64,000 bases of DNA from Nemophila menziesii (taxonomy: Eukaryota; Streptophyta; Magnoliopsida; Boraginales; Hydrophyllaceae), in contig JARWIR010000010.1 in NCBI GenBank assembly GCA_029959085.1, forward strand, positions 31,736,731-31,800,730, written 5' to 3'. The position numbers were made by a program, and so were the translations under genes. The notes under the pieces were generated by a model that had not been told where the DNA came from, ran no database searches, and saw only the letters and a program-made list of their open reading frames with translations. Each line of letters starts with the position of its first letter. The first letter of the stretch is position 1. Below are positions 47,013 to 60,297 of the stretch, piece by piece.

Positions 47013-47235
47013 ATCGATAGAGACGAATATGAATGCTGGTATGTGGATGCTTGGGGACTGATCGATGGCCATGGAAATATGGGAACCGATCAATGGCCAT
47101 GAATATGAGTGTTTGGGCTTGATCGATAACCATGTTTAGGGATGCTTGAGAGCTGATCGATGGCCATGGATATGAATGTTTGGGCTTGATCGATGGCCAT
47201 GAATAGGATGCTTGGGCTTCTTGTCCGGTGAATAT
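47013..47235 (+). repeat. Degenerate repeat of about 35 bp (TGATCGATGGCCATG)
   Basis: Seven or so copies of GATCGATGGCCATGAATATG followed by GTTTGGGCT-like sequence, directly beside the solo LTR. Confidence 0.85.
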
Positions 47236-47559
47236 GAACGCTTGGACGAATACAGTGTAGGTTATATTTTTAATTACTAATGGTTTTTTATCTTTATATA
47301 ATTAGTACCGCTACCTCATTTTTTAAAGTGAGGTGCCACCTCTCCTCCCGTATTCTATATATATATATAAATAAATGATGAATAAATAAAGGATGAAGTG
47401 TTATCATGAGGGAAAAAAATGGGATATGATGTGTATTATTCATAAATATAAAGATCTTTTTTTCTGGACACTAAATATAAAGATCTTACTACAAGATTTT
47501 ATGGCTCCAGTATTAATTTTGAAAGTATTAGAAAAAATGATGATAAAATTGATGAGTTA

Positions 47560-48051
47560 GATGAAATCAATCCAATCTTCTATGATGATGCTGAAATGGT
47601 ATGGATGTGAGATGCTTCTTTCAAGACTACTAATGAGCCAGCAACAATTGCAGCTATTGGGTTAATAAGGATGGAATTATCTCTCGTAAGGGTAGTTGTA
47701 GATGCAAGATTAATAAGGTAATCGAGGATGAATCTTGGGGTATTATCTTGGCTATGAGATCAGCGTATGATCTCCCCAATCAGAGTATGTCCTTCTACTC
47801 TGATAACCTTGAATTAGTTCAAGAAATTATTGACCGGACTTCATTGGAGTCTTAAACCGCTTATGGCTGAAATAAGACGATGGTTAGGTCGTAATACTCT
47901 ATGGAAAGTCTCGCATGTGAACAGAAGATTTAATACTATTGCTGATGCGCTGGCTAAATGCACTAGGAAGAAGTTGGATACCTCCGGATGGAATAAATTT
48001 TCACTTGTTTCTTCCCATTCCTTCTCAAGTAATTTGTCTATAGTTATGTAA
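47560..48051 (+). pseudogene. RNase H-like (RVT_3) remnant
   Basis: Pieces in two frames: a DASFKTTN-like start with a stop before it, KDGIISRKG, ESWGIILAMRSAYDLP, SFYSDNLELVQEIIDR, then, after a frame change, PLMAEIRRWLGRNT and VNRRFNTIADALAKCTRKK, ending at TAA about 48051. The pattern is the plant LINE-type RNase H with its aspartates. It is either an old LINE tail or a broken RNase H-like gene. Confidence 0.65.
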
Positions 48052-48258
48052 TCTTGGTAGTTTTTCATACGACAAAAAGAATATGTGAAGGTTAGAGAAT
48101 TAAATAAAAAGCAGAAGCAGGCTATTGCATCCAAGTAAGTTTTTTTTCATTATTATAAATATATTTAATTCTTATATATAATTTAAGATTAAATTATATT
48201 AGTCTTATATATATATGTCACAGGTTTAACAGAATCTACTAGAAAATATAAGCGGATT

Positions 48259-51200
48259 TTGAAAACAAAATTGAAACGAAGAATTATTAGGAGGAAGGTC
48301 ATCAAAAAATTCAGGTTCAATTATTCTACTATTGTTTTATCAATTATCATGATTCGTAATCGTAAGCAAGAATCTGGTCATTCTAAAAAATTAAAAAAGA
48401 AAAAGGTAGATGAATTTCTTAGTTCTCCAAAAAGAGTTTTTCACAAATTCATTAAACCTAAAAAGACAAAGCATTCAAATATAGAAAATATTAATGATGA
48501 TATTGATAATGTGTATGTTGATAGAGATCCTAATATGTGAATGTCGATGTGCAATTTAAAAATATAAATGATGATCAGATAGTTGAGAATGTGAATCTCA
48601 ATGATCACCAAGAATGCAGGAATATGAATGTTAATGTGACATTCGATGATGCCATTTATGATCTTGATAATTGGAAAAAAATTGATCAACCATTACGAGA
48701 TTTATTAGCCAAAAAAGGTCCTATAAGGATCACTCGAGATAAGAATTATGATTTTCCAAAAGATGATGAAGGTCGACACTTCTCTTTATCAAAATATGTT
48801 TGGATTTTGAACAATGGAGAAAACAAGAAATAAATTGGCTTGTGTATTCTAAAACGGTTGATAAGGTCTTCAGTTTTTGTTGCAAGTTATTTAAATAAAA
48901 TCATATGGCTACGTAATTATCAGAACAATGAGTTGATGATTGGAGTAATCTTAGTTCTAAACTAAGGAAACATGAAATCGGTGCTACACATATTATGAAT
49001 TTGAGTGCCTTTATTGAGTTGCAAATAAGATTGAAAAAGAGCACATCATTTGATCAAAGTGTGAAAGATCAAATCAACAGAGAAAAAGAACATTGGAAGC
49101 AAGTATTAGTGAGAATTATTTCTGTTGTCAAACTACTTTCTAGTAATAATTTAGCTTTTCGTGGGACAAATGAGAAGATATATGATCGTAATAATGGAAT
49201 ATTTTGCAAATTAGTTTAAATGATTGTAGATTTTGATCCATAAATGAAAGAACATTTTTGTCGTGTTCAAAATAAAGAAACTCATATTCCATTACCTTGG
49301 TCATAAAATTCAGAATGAATTGATACTCACATTAGCAGTCGAGATCAAAGGTGAAATTCTGCGAAAAATAAAAAAAGTTAGGTACTTTTCAGTTTTACTT
49401 GATTGTACTCCCAACATAAGTGGTGTCGAACAAATGTCTCTTATTATACGATGTGTGGATATGTTTACTACACCCATAAAGGTAGAAGAATTCTTTTATT
49501 GAATTTCTAATAGTGAATGATACTACGGGATTCAAACTTTTCAATAAACTGAAAGATACATTGAAAATTCTTGAACTTGATATTCAAGATATAAGAGGAC
49601 AGCGATATGACAATGGATCTAATATGAAAGGAAAAAAAAGAGTTCAACCAAAAATTATTAGAAGTCAACTCTAGAGCTTTTTATACTCCATGTGGTTGTC
49701 ATAGTCTTAACCTTACACTTTGTGATATGGAAAAATCTTGTTCTAAAGCATCAAGTTTTTTTGGGGTGATTCAACAGATATATACTTTATTTTCCTCTTC
49801 TCCACAACATTTGGAAAGTTTTTAAAAAGAATGTAAAGGGTTATACATTGAAACCATTATCACACACACGTTGGGAAAGTCATGTTGAAGCGGTGAAAGC
49901 CATTCGATATTAATGTGAAGATATTAGAGATGCATTAGTAGATTTGGAAAATACTACTAAGGACTCCATGACTCAAAGTGAGGCAAAGAGTTTGGTAACT
50001 AATGAGATTGAAAATTTTGAATTCTTATTTAGTTTATGTATTTGGTTTAACATGTTACATATTGTTAATGGTGCTAGCAAATTCCTTCAAAATGAAGCCA
50101 TGCAAATAGATGTCGCTATAACTCAATTGGATAAACTTATCAAATTCTTTAAATTTTTTAGAGAAAATGGATTTGTTTCTACCATGGTTGATGCTAAAGT
50201 GATTGCAGAGTCTCTTGATGTTGAACCAATATTTCATAAGAAACGAATTGTTCGAAGAAAAATAAATTTTGATGAAGATGTCAACGAGGAAGAATCTATG
50301 TCACAATCGTCTGAACAATCATTCATGATCAATTACTTCTTATGTTGACCAAGCTCTTCTATCTCTTAAGATACGATTTTCAAAATTCCAAGAATACGAA
50401 GAAAAATTTGGATTTTTGTTTGATGTGAAAAGGCTTAAATGTGCCACTAAAGAAGAATTGAAAACTTGAAAGTTATTTGAAACATGACGTGGAATCAAAT
50501 ATTAACAAAAATGAGTTGTTGTTAGAACTAAAGATGTTGAAAGTAGTTTTACTAGATGGCAAGATTAAAGCAATTCAAGTGCTTGATTTTATCAGTTCTT
50601 GTTCAGGAGAAGTAAATTTTCCTAATAATTGGATCTCTTATAGATTTTTGTTAACAATACCCGTTACTGTTGCATCTGCTGAAAGAAGTTTTTCAACAAT
50701 TAATTAAGAATTATCTCTGATCAATGATGTTACAAGAAAGATTGAATGGATTGACTATGTTGTCCTGGACATAGATCCTTCCGCTTATCCGGAGGCGTGG
50801 AAATAAAGCAATGGTTTTTTGTTTATTATTTACCGATCATTGGAAGCAATCTTTACTGGCACAAGGATCTCCTCAGAGCAACCTCCACTACGATGGTTAC
50901 CGACAATGAGTTTACGAAAGCTTCAAGTAGTGCGGGATAGGCTAATCGCTGGAGATAAGAACTAGTGAATCTAGTTTCGAGAGCATGCTTTACTCTAACT
51001 CTAATATTGGGTGTAGAGTTTCTAAGTGAAGGAAAGCACAACTATATATGTAATATCAATATCCTAGTTGTCAGCAAGATATATCTACTATAAATATAAA
51101 GCCTAACTGCCTCAACAACTATAAAGCCGACCAATAGACTATTCTATTCCATAACCGATTCGCACCCCAGCGTCGGTAGGGACCCAGAGAGCTGCCTTCG

Positions 51201-51480
51201 TTTTTGGCATTCCTTTGTGGATCTGCGAATTTCACCCCCACACACAAAATTCCACTCTTCTCTGTCTCACTCAAGTGAATTGGTTTCGAGAGCATTCCAC
51301 TAGTTTTTTGCAACTTTCATAATTGGACAGGATATCGTTGACGGGATCGAACACGAAAATTTGATCAATAACTTTCTGTCTCAAAAAGAAAGTAAGATGA
51401 TTTTAAGTGAATCCAATAAGTTTTTAGATAAATTTTTATTCATAAGTTTTTTATATAATTGTCAAGATATATTATTACAT
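48259..51480 (+). pseudogene. hAT transposase (TTF zinc finger, DUF4371, hAT_C), broken
   Basis: Pieces in several frames: lysine-rich N-terminus (KKLKKKKVDEFL); TTF-type region (GPIRITRDKNYDFPKDDEGR, FSLSKYVWILNNGE); EKEHWKQVLVRIISVVKLL, LAFRGTNEKIYD; DUF4371-like KVRYFSVLLDCTPNISGVEQ and RCVDMFTTPIKVEEFF; RGQRYDNGSNMKG; CGCHSLNL; and the hAT dimerisation tail NWISYRFLLTIPVTVASAER. The final part of the tail (IEHENLINNFLSQKESK) comes only after a foreign 0.55-kb segment. Numerous stops and frame changes. The nearest described type is the ZMYM1-like hAT protein of plants. Confidence 0.85.
50766..51329. other. Foreign segment inside the hAT relic
   Basis: About 552 bp separating two parts of the hAT tail, flanked by the direct repeat TGGACA (50766-50771 and 51324-51329). 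Its base composition is more balanced than its surroundings and it has no terminal inverted repeats or poly-A tail. Phrases such as TGCGGGATAGGCTAATCGCT do not fit any element family I know. An organellar origin is possible but unproven. Confidence 0.6.
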
Positions 51481-52064
51481 ATTTTTTAATAGATCATAAA
51501 TTTTATTAAATTATTTATATATGATTTGTTTGGTTAAAATGTGATAGAAAAATTTATTATATTGTAAAAGACTCCATTTTCTTTTTTCACCTTAGGTATC
51601 CAAGTTGCTCGAGCCGGCCCTGGGAATGTATTTTTTGAGTTGGTCTCGTTTGTTTATTTGTTCAAGTAGTTTTTATCTTTTACTTATTGACATTTGCGTG
51701 TCTGTTTTTGAATTTGGTTGGTCAAACCCGTAGTGACATTCTATTTATATTATATTTTGGGTTAATTCCACTTTTGAGCCTAAAAAGAAATATTGCTTCT
51801 ACATTTAAGCCAAGAAAATTAGTCTTCTCATTTTAGACCTTATGACTGTATTACCCTTATATAAAAAAACCAACCAATCTATTATATATTAATTACTTGT
51901 TTTTATTTGTTTAAAATCAAAACAAAAAACTCACGCATCTCTCTCTCCTGTATAACACACACTACACCTAAAACACACACTAGCTTAAATTCTTCAATTT
52001 TGCTCGAATTTAATATATTTTTCGAAGCTAAATCAGCAATATAAGCTTCTAATCTAAGAATATC

Positions 52065-52330
52065 AAGGAATTTACGATAAAAAACAAGGTAATCATCACA
52101 ATTTTTAAGATTTTTTTTTAAAATTCGTTTTTTTTTGTTTATTTTCTATGATTTTTTTTACAATTTCGTTTTTCCAGTTGTTTTTATTTCATGTTTATCA
52201 AGGAATTTACGATAAAAAACAAGGTAATCATCACAATTTTTAAGATTTTTTTTAAAATTCGTTTTTTTGTTTATTTTCTATGATTTTTTTTACAATTTCG
52301 TTTTTCCAGTTGTTTTTATTTCATGTTTAT
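52065..52330 (+). repeat. About 132-bp tandem duplication in the left TIR
   Basis: Two near-identical copies from ATCAAGGAATTTACGATAAA to TTTATTTCATGTTTAT, absent as a duplicate from the right TIR. Confidence 0.9.
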
Positions 52331-52719
52331 CTATACTCGTCTGTAATCTTAGATATCAATTCATGTTTTTCATTTTTGTTGTTTTTTTCATTTTGTACTG
52401 TAATTTACTATTTTTGGTAATGCAGGCACTTTAATGGAGCTTTGTTCATTGAATTTTTGTAAGTTTTGTTAAGTAATCATGTTTATAGATGATTTGCACT
52501 AATGAAAGTCAAAATAACTTACATGTGATGTTCGTACATGTTTATATATTACATTTAGAGTTGATATATGCAGTCTTGCTGGTTGAATTGCAGTTGTTAA
52601 TATTCAAATATTTTTTCTGCATTTTTTTGTTACAGCATATGGCAACTACATTTTTGTAGTTCTAGAACTACAAAAATGTAGTTCTGGAACTACAAAAAAT
52701 ATATTCCTAGTACTACAAA

Positions 52720-52878
52720 AATGTAGTTGAAGATAAATCAAAGTAAGTTGAAGATAAACCAAAGTAAATTGAAGATAAACCAAAGCAAGTTGAAGATAAA
52801 CCATCTGATGATGAAGATAAACAAATAGTAGATGAAGCTATAACTACTGTTGATCAGCCACGTGAAGAGGAAGTTTAG
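52720..52878 (+). pseudogene. Acidic repetitive coding scrap (VEDKPK repeats)
   Basis: In frame it reads four VEDKPK(Q) units with TAA in place of Q codons, then SDDEDKQIVDEAITTVDQPR and EEEV before TAG. It looks like the 3' end of a lysine/glutamate-rich protein carried by the element. The parent gene is unknown. Confidence 0.5.
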
Positions 52879-53720
52879 ATCCGTTTAGTTACGTTTTGTT
52901 TAATTTCAAGACTTTTATTGTTTTCGTTAATGTAGACTCGTGTTTTAAGTTATTAATGATATTTCAATTCTTTTATAAGTTTGTTTGTATACATGTTAGC
53001 TTTAAACTCTAAACAGAAACTCGACATGTTTTCTGATTCTGAAACAACATTTTTATAGTTCTACAACTACACTTTTGTAGTTCTCGAACTAAAATTTTGT
53101 AGTTCTAAAACTACAATTTGTAGTTCTGAAACAACAATTTTGTAGTTTTGAAACTACAAAAACGAACTCCCACAATTTGATACGCTAAAAGAACAACAAA
53201 AAGAAACAAAACATGTAGACCTTGCTGTAAACAATAATAAACCTGTGTCAACAAACTATTAAGCATAAAATTTATTTATTGTATGATAAACGATTAAAAT
53301 AACAAGAGTTCTACAACTACAATTTTGTAGTGCTGAAACTATATATTTTTATAGTCCTAGAACTACAATTTTGTAGTTCTGAAACTACAAATTTGTAGTT
53401 GTAGAACTACAATTTTATAATTCTGAAACTACAAATTTGTAATTCTACAACTATAATTTTGTAGTTTTAAAATTACAAAAATGTACGCTCACAACTTGAT
53501 ATGCTAAAAGAATAAACAAAAATAAAATAAAACAAAATGTAGACCCTGATGTAAACAATAATAAATCTGTGTAAACAGATAACTATTAAGCTTAAAGTCC
53601 ATTTATTGTATGATAAACGATTAAAATAACAAGAGTTCTACAACCAAAATCAATCATTAATTCGATAACTACTCGTGTTTCTGATACAAAAGAAGAAAAA
53701 AGGAAAAAAAAACTAGTTCA

Positions 53721-54000
53721 AAGGTAAATCACAAGTCAACGCGTTATGATGCCCGAGACAACCACATCTTCAGCATCTCATCTTCTTTTTCAGTGCACCC
53801 TCGTCCTCCTCGTTTTGCAAGATACAGTTGGAATAGATACCAAAAGTATAATCTAGTGTCAGAAATTTCGGATCAAGCTGGGTCCATCTGCTGCATATGT
53901 AGGTGGCCATTGAACCATAGTTTACGAGCAAGTCCAGAACACAAAACGTCTTGAACTTGCCGAAAGTAAACAAAACCATAAACGGCCGTATAGATTCCAT
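53721..54000 (-). pseudogene. Zinc-knuckle coding scrap
   Basis: Reading leftwards: MESIRPFMVLFTFGKFKTF, TLDYTFGIYSNCI, an acidic/basic patch EEDEGALKKK, then MRC-stop-RCGCLGHHNALTC. The end resembles the C-x2-C-x4-H-x4-C knuckle found at the end of MULE transposases. It may be the remnant of the element's own gene or captured sequence. Confidence 0.5.
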
Positions 54001-54813
54001 CTGAAAAGTTTAAATTCAAGATTAGTATCTTTTATAAACAAAACAAACCAAGTGCAAATAATCTAGAAAGAAAACGAGAATGTAAGATGTTGCAGCACTC
54101 TGAAACTACACAAATACAGTTTCATCCTGAAACTACAAATTTGTAGTTCTAGAACTACAAATTTGCAGTTGCAGACTACTGTAAGTTAAAAATGCATAAA
54201 AACACTTTTGAAAGGTAAAAACTGCATTTTAACAATCAAAACTGCATATATCATCTGTAAATGTAATGTCTAAACAATGTATAAACGTCACATGTATGTT
54301 ATTTCAAGGTTCATGAATTCAAATTATAAATGCATAACAGTTTTAACAAAAACTAATAAAAAATCAACAATCACAACTCCATTGAAGTGTAAAGCGTATA
54401 ACGAGTAGTATATAAATCATAATAAACGTGAAACGCAGCTCATAACACGAAGAAATCATCTGCATTAGCAAAAGCTGTAAAATACAGTAGAAAACTTAAA
54501 AAAAGAAAAAAAAACATGAACTGAGCTCTAAGATTTCTAGCGAGTATAGATAAACATGAAATAAAAACAACTGGAAAAACTGAATTTAAAAAAGAAGTCA
54601 CAGACTAATTTAGAAAATAAACAAAAAAACGAAATTCAAAAGAAATTTAAGAGATATGATGATTATCTTGATTTTGAGCATGAATTCGTTAAGATTGTTA
54701 GACTATAAGCTTATATAGTTATATTATTGATTTAACTTCGAAACCTAGAGGAAATTCAAGCAAAAATTGCAGGTTTATGCTAGTGTGTTTTAGGTGTGAG
54801 TAAGTGTGTTTAC

Positions 54814-54916
<103 letters not shown>

Positions 54917-55139
54917 GTACGTGTGTTTTGTTTCAAAAAGTGGTTATGAGGTTAATAAGGTGTTAAGTGAGTATTATGGTATATATTGGGTATTTTTGAT
55001 ACTAAAAATAATTAGAGGCCTAATTCTAAACTAATTATAGCATTTTAGACCTATAGTTAGAATTAATATCATGATAGACCTAAACTTAGAAGGAATATCA
55101 CTTTTTAGGCCAAATATAGAATTAACCTAATATATTAAC

Positions 55140-55517
55140 ATCATTGGATAAAAAAAAGGAGATAACTCCATTCTCCATGTACGTCATCCTTGCGTGTGCT
55201 AAGAAACACTACATTATGTTCCTTAAATATATTATGAGACTGACTAAACGACATGGTAGACTGACTTGCGTGGAAGCTAGACAACGGACATCAATGGGGA
55301 TCAACAAATTCAGATTACTTTCTTTTTTACTAGACTCAGAATCGGCTAAGCCTTATCATCGGTTACTTTTCACTTTTCTATTGTAAAAAAAAAAAACTCC
55401 AGTCTCACCGACAAAGAAAATCATATTATTTTAATTTTTTAAAAGGAGGTTTTTGTGTTGTAGTCAAACAGTACTTATTCGACCAAAAAATATACGGAAG
55501 TTGAAGGTAAAAAGAAA
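55140..55517. other. Upstream region of the dioxygenase gene
   Basis: No coding sequence supported; the short frames here lack domains. It separates the long-TIR element from the gene and would hold its promoter. Confidence 0.4.
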
Positions 55518-57675
55518 ATGGCAGATAATTCACACGATGGGAGTTCAGACATCACTTCGGGCTCGGCAAAGATTTCTGTACTCAACTCTATCGATCTTTC
55601 TCACCATGATATTCAAGTCTCTGTTTCTCTTCTCAAACAGGTAATCTCTTTATCTCTTCCTATATATAATCGTTTTCTTAAATCATAAACGGCCACTTCA
55701 AACTTGCATATGTAGAAAAATTATACCTAAATTAGAAGTAGTCCTATGACTGAGTGGTGATCTGTAGCAAAAGGGATATGTATGGTTAAATTAAAAGTAA
55801 ACTGAATTTGAGAAAAAACTGATATTAAGTATCAATCAGTATTTTTATTATCACATTTGTAGGTATTCATTTTTCTCATATAATTCATCTATATATATGA
55901 GTTTTCTAGGCATGCTTGGATTCTGGGTTCTTTTACGTAATCAATCATGGGATAAGCGAAGAGTTTATGAATGAAGTTTTCGCTCAAAGCAAGAGTTTTT
56001 TTAATCTACCTATGGAGGAAAAGATGAAGGTTTTAAGAAACGAGAAGCATCGAGGCTATACACCTTTTCTAGATGAACATCTTGATCCAATCAACCAAGT
56101 ACATGGTTTGTGTTCTATTCGATCATTTATTCAGCATAGTAAATTGTAACATTTTCAAGTGTTGATTCTTCTTTTATTTCTGATATGATTTTAGGAGATT
56201 ATAAAGAAGGTTATTATATTGGTGTTGAAGTAAGCAAAGATGATCCTGAAGCACATAAACCCTTTTATGGTCCCAATTTGTGGCCTCAGGAAGGTGAGTT
56301 TTATGAAGCACATAATTCATTATTTTTCAGATATTATATAAAATTTGGTTATACTACAAAAAGTGAATTTTTTAGATATCTTACCTGGATGGAGGGAGAC
56401 TATGGAGAAATATCATCAAGAAGCTCTGTAAGTATTCGCATGCCTATAATATATTTCTACACATTTTATTTATTTGTTTATTCATTTGGTATGTATTCAG
56501 TAAGGTAACAAGGTCAATCTCGAGGATTATAGCCCTTGCACTTGACTTGGATATCAATTTTTTTGATCAACCCGAGTTTTTAGGCAAACCTATTGCAACT
56601 TTACGTCTTCTACACTATGAAGGTGAAATTATTAACCAATTTTTTAAATTTTTTTTTCAATTTCTAAGCGTACAAAAATCATTGTTTAGGTCAAATATCT
56701 GACCCTGAAAAGGGAATATTTGGTGCCGGAGCACATTCGGACTTTGGTTTAATTACTCTTTTAGCTACAGACAATGTCATTGGCCTTCAGGTGGGGGTTA
56801 TAGACCAATTTTAAAGGGTAAATTAGTAAATCACTCAAATTATTCTTATGTATTGGACTTTGTGACTACTTGGTCCTTTATGTTTGTCAAAAGTGTCCTC
56901 AATAATTCTTCTGACTTTTTCTGACACAATTAAGATGTCTAATTGTGACACTGATGGCAAACATAAGGGAAAAAATAGTCACAAATATTGAACATAAGTA
57001 TTATTTGGGTAATTACCCGAAAATTTAATATGTTTTGCAATAATTTCGGAAGATTTTTTTTTTGTTTCTGCTAGATATGCAAGGATAAAGATGCGAATCC
57101 GCAGATTTGGGAGTATGTACCTCCACTAAAAGGGTGAGCCTCCTCTAGTGAAAAAGATTCATATTATCATGTTCTACTAAGCTATTATTTATTGTAGTTT
57201 TTAAGAGTTTTCTACTATATTATTTTATGGTTCATATTATATATTGCAGTGCATTAATTGTGAATCTTGGTGATATGCTGGAGCGCTGGAGCAACTCTCT
57301 TTTCAGATCCACCCTTCATCGTGTCTTGGGAAATGGTCAAGAAAGATACTCTGTAAGTTTTTTGTATTATTTTTTATTATAAAATTTGTTTGGTAATTTT
57401 GTTATTTTATTTGGCAGATTGCGTACTTTGTAGAGCCTGGTCATGAATGTATAGTTGAATGTTTGCCAACATGTCAATCAGAGAATAATCCTCCCAAGTA
57501 AGTGTCAAACTAAATTAAAATAATAATCTCTAGTCATTGTAAAACCCCTTATTATTCTCATTTATTGCATTTTTGTGAATGATTTTGTGGTTGAAGGTTT
57601 GCTCCTGTTACATGTGAGAGTTACATGCTTCAGAGATACAAGGATACTCATGCTGATTTGAACTCATACAAATAA
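55518..57675 (+). CDS. 2-oxoglutarate/Fe(II)-dependent dioxygenase (At1g35190-like)
   Basis: Ten exons with GT-AG borders and matching phases: 55518-55640, 55910-56105, 56195-56293, 56376-56427, 56501-56622, 56690-56790, 57075-57133, 57250-57352, 57418-57497, 57597-57675. They give 338 codons (337 aa) with no lesion. The N-terminal DIOX_N region has [19 protein letters not shown] and [16 protein letters not shown]. The iron triad is H213 and D215 (GAGAHSDFG) with H274 (RSTLHRV); the 2-oxoglutarate-binding R283 and S285 lie in ERYSIAYF. Soluble oxidoreductase; the substrate is unknown. Sequence style (HEGYYIG-like [19 protein letters not shown]) is that of the conserved plant clade represented by Arabidopsis At1g35190, some members of which are annotated as hyoscyamine 6-hydroxylase-like on similarity alone. 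Confidence 0.93.
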
Positions 57676-57882
57676 TACTGGTGATGTGTAGATCTCAACT
57701 ACAGAATAGGCACTAGGACAGTAACATGTGCAAATTTGTTGCGTTTTTTTTTTTTCCGAAAAATTTGTCGCGTTAGTAGTAGTTGTTTTGGTTTTTTTTG
57801 GTATAAAATTGGGAGTTATATGTAAATTGTTGCGCTTGTATCATACGGAAGTTTTCCTATAGAGAAATGTATTTCTGTATGG

Positions 57883-58144
57883 TTTTTTTTTTTTTTTTGA
57901 TGTATGGGTGTCCGGGACAGCTTACGCGCACCACGACTATTCTCCATAGGAAATATACACGTCTCTTCAGGCATATTCCCACTTAATCAGAACTAGGTTA
58001 CCCATGTTCAGGGAGGGGACTCGAACCTTGCACCTCTTGCTTACCCCTTTTAAGAGCTCAAGAAATAACAAGGCTAAGGGGATTCGAATCATGTACCTCC
58101 TAGATGAGAGACAAGGTCCTGGTCGTTGAGCTAGTCCCAATGGT
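57883..58144 (-). mobile_element. tRNA-derived SINE, copy 1
   Basis: On the minus strand: A box-like ACTAGCTCAACGACC, B box-like GATTCGAATCC, body, and a 3' GACACCCATACATC followed by poly-A (poly-T at 57883-57898). Flanks TTTCTGTATGG and TTTGTGTATGG form a duplication with one mismatch. It lies 200 bp after the dioxygenase stop. Confidence 0.9.
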
Positions 58145-59084
58145 TTTTGTGTATGGTTTATTCCTTCCACAGATGGCCGCTTTTCTTTTTGTTTGTAATA
58201 AAAGAAAAAAACTGCATATTTATTTGGTTAAAACCCATGTGTGGTCCTTTATCTTTAAGCTCTCATAAATCCTAATCTATCAGAAAAACCGAATAAACCA
58301 TTTATCTTAATTTTTTGTGACACCGTTGTCTATTTATTTATTGTTAGTCAACTGTTAGTCAATGCCATGTGGTGCCATGTTCATTTGTCTAGTGTGGTGT
58401 TGGCTTTTTCATCAAATCAAACATGCAAATAACATACTTGTTATCACTTTCTCTTCATCATCTTCAATCTAATCCATTTCATATACTTACACGCTAACAC
58501 ACTTGAATCTTTAATCTGCTATTTTGTTCATTAATTAACTAAAACCCTAAAGTTCTCAAGAATTTTCGTTCATAAAATTTGCAATTTAGGTACCCAACTG
58601 TATGAAAAATTGACAGAATCACAAGTTTAAGTTACGAAAGTTTGAAGATTTGTCAAGAAAATGTGTGAAACATTCTAATATTGCAACGAAACAAGTTACC
58701 GAATGAAAAAATTAGTCGTCTAACCAAGAATGGTGGATTCGAACGACATAGAGGTTGACTCAGGTAATTACCGTAGCCATTAATTTTGTGTATTAGTTTA
58801 AAAGATTATTTGGTGATTTATCTAATGAGGCCTTGGAGACATATTGAGTGGCCTATAGGGAACAGGGAACACGTGTCTAGATTTTTCTTCAAATAGGCCA
58901 ACACTCAATTATATGGTGACCAAATATTAAAATACCTTCAAATAAAAAAAATACGAAAAGATAAAAAAAACAAGTGACGTTAAGAATAGATCATCAAATT
59001 AGTGAATCATGAATATCAACTCACTTAAGTATTGATACTTTTCAACTCTGACCAGTCAGAGATTTACTTAGCATTCAGAATTCA

Positions 59085-59270
59085 GTAGTTGGAGAGTATA
59101 CTGGGTATTGGGGAAAATTTACAGAGTATTGAAAAAAATTCGTTGAGTATCTGAGAATTTCTTTGAGTATTAGGAAAAAATTAGTTGAGTATCTGAAAAA
59201 TTTATTGAGTATTAGGAAAAAACACTGAGTATGCTCAGTGAATTCCCTGAGTATGGTCAGAAAACACTAG
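59085..59270 (+). repeat. GAGTAT repeat cluster in element B
   Basis: About nine units of GAGTAT(C/T)(T/A)G(A/G)(G/A)AAA spaced by 15-25 bases (for example TTGAGTATTAGGAAAAAA). Related motifs occur in element A at 21965-22220. Confidence 0.85.
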
Positions 59271-60297
59271 CGTGTGATTGGTACGCGATAATGAATTTAG
59301 GCAAGAATGATATAAGATAAGTAATAAAATTACCTTGGTAAATTCCATGCCATACTTGGTATGTCATAGAAATCAAATTGAAAATAATAATAATTGATTT
59401 TAATCACATCTTGATATAATTTAATATTTTATCAGAATGATTTTATATAATTACTTTTATTATATTGTACCTAATAAATTATTTAAATTTATTTTGCTTT
59501 GCTCATGAACGATACTAGTCTAAAAAATGGCAAGAATATTATTTAAAAAATAAAAAAATTGGAAGAAAAATTGTAATTTAATTCACGATAAAAAAACAAA
59601 GAAATAAAATATATGATTTATTATCAATCTAAAAAAAGTATGTTTTCGTTACTATAAAACATGTAAAGTATTGTTAAATATAATTTAATTAACATTTTGA
59701 AAGAACAATTTTTAATATTTCATTCATGTGTACTATTTTCTGTGTCGTTTAATTTATAAAAAATTAAAATATTCGTCAATTTGTTGACTTTTAAGTCAAC
59801 AACTATGTTTATAATGTAGGAATAATCCAATTTTAATTATAGATTAAGGATTTTTTGTTTATTAAGAATGAAACCTCATTCCTAATATAATTGGAATGAC
59901 TAATACCATGGGTGATAGACGGAATGACTATTACCATATTCGTGGGATTAAGTTATCCATGCTAATTGAAATACTGTTTGTTTAAACGCTTACCAAGTAT
60001 AAGAATGGAATACATACAGGATTACGATTCCATTTTAAATTTTTTATTACTATGTACAAATCGTAGTACTCGGCAGGAAACTGCTGAGTAGACTTGAAAA
60101 ATTAAAGTTAAATAAAAAAATAAAGACAACAAAAATCATAATTTGTACTTTTATACTAAAAGAATTACAACATTATATTCAAAAAGAAAAAAAAAAAAGG
60201 TTTACCAAGTATTATCGTCCGTACAAAAAGAAAAAGAAAATTACAAAAATAACATAAAAGAAAACAAAATGAATTTGGCGTCCCTTGAACAGATTCC

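Larger units (their letters stand above)
48259..51622 (+). mobile_element. Decayed hAT transposon (ZMYM1-like transposase)
   Basis: The coding relic (48259 to about 51480) ends in a hAT right terminus GCTCGAGCCGGCCCTG (ending 51622). That terminus matches, base for base over much of 60 bp, the right end of the MITE at 18918-19216 (CCATTTT, CCTTAGGTA, GCTCG.GCCGGCCCTG). No matching left end was found upstream, so the element is probably deleted there. Confidence 0.8.
52646..54180. repeat. Clusters of GTAGTTCTAGAACTAC palindromes
   Basis: Four clusters (about 52646-52725, 53040-53165, 53308-53480, 54095-54175), together about twenty units of TTTGTAGTTCTAGAACTACA or close variants. Units are self-complementary and also pair with one another. 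Sequence between clusters is partly duplicated too (GTATGATAAACGATTAAAAT at about 53280 and 53607). Confidence 0.9.
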
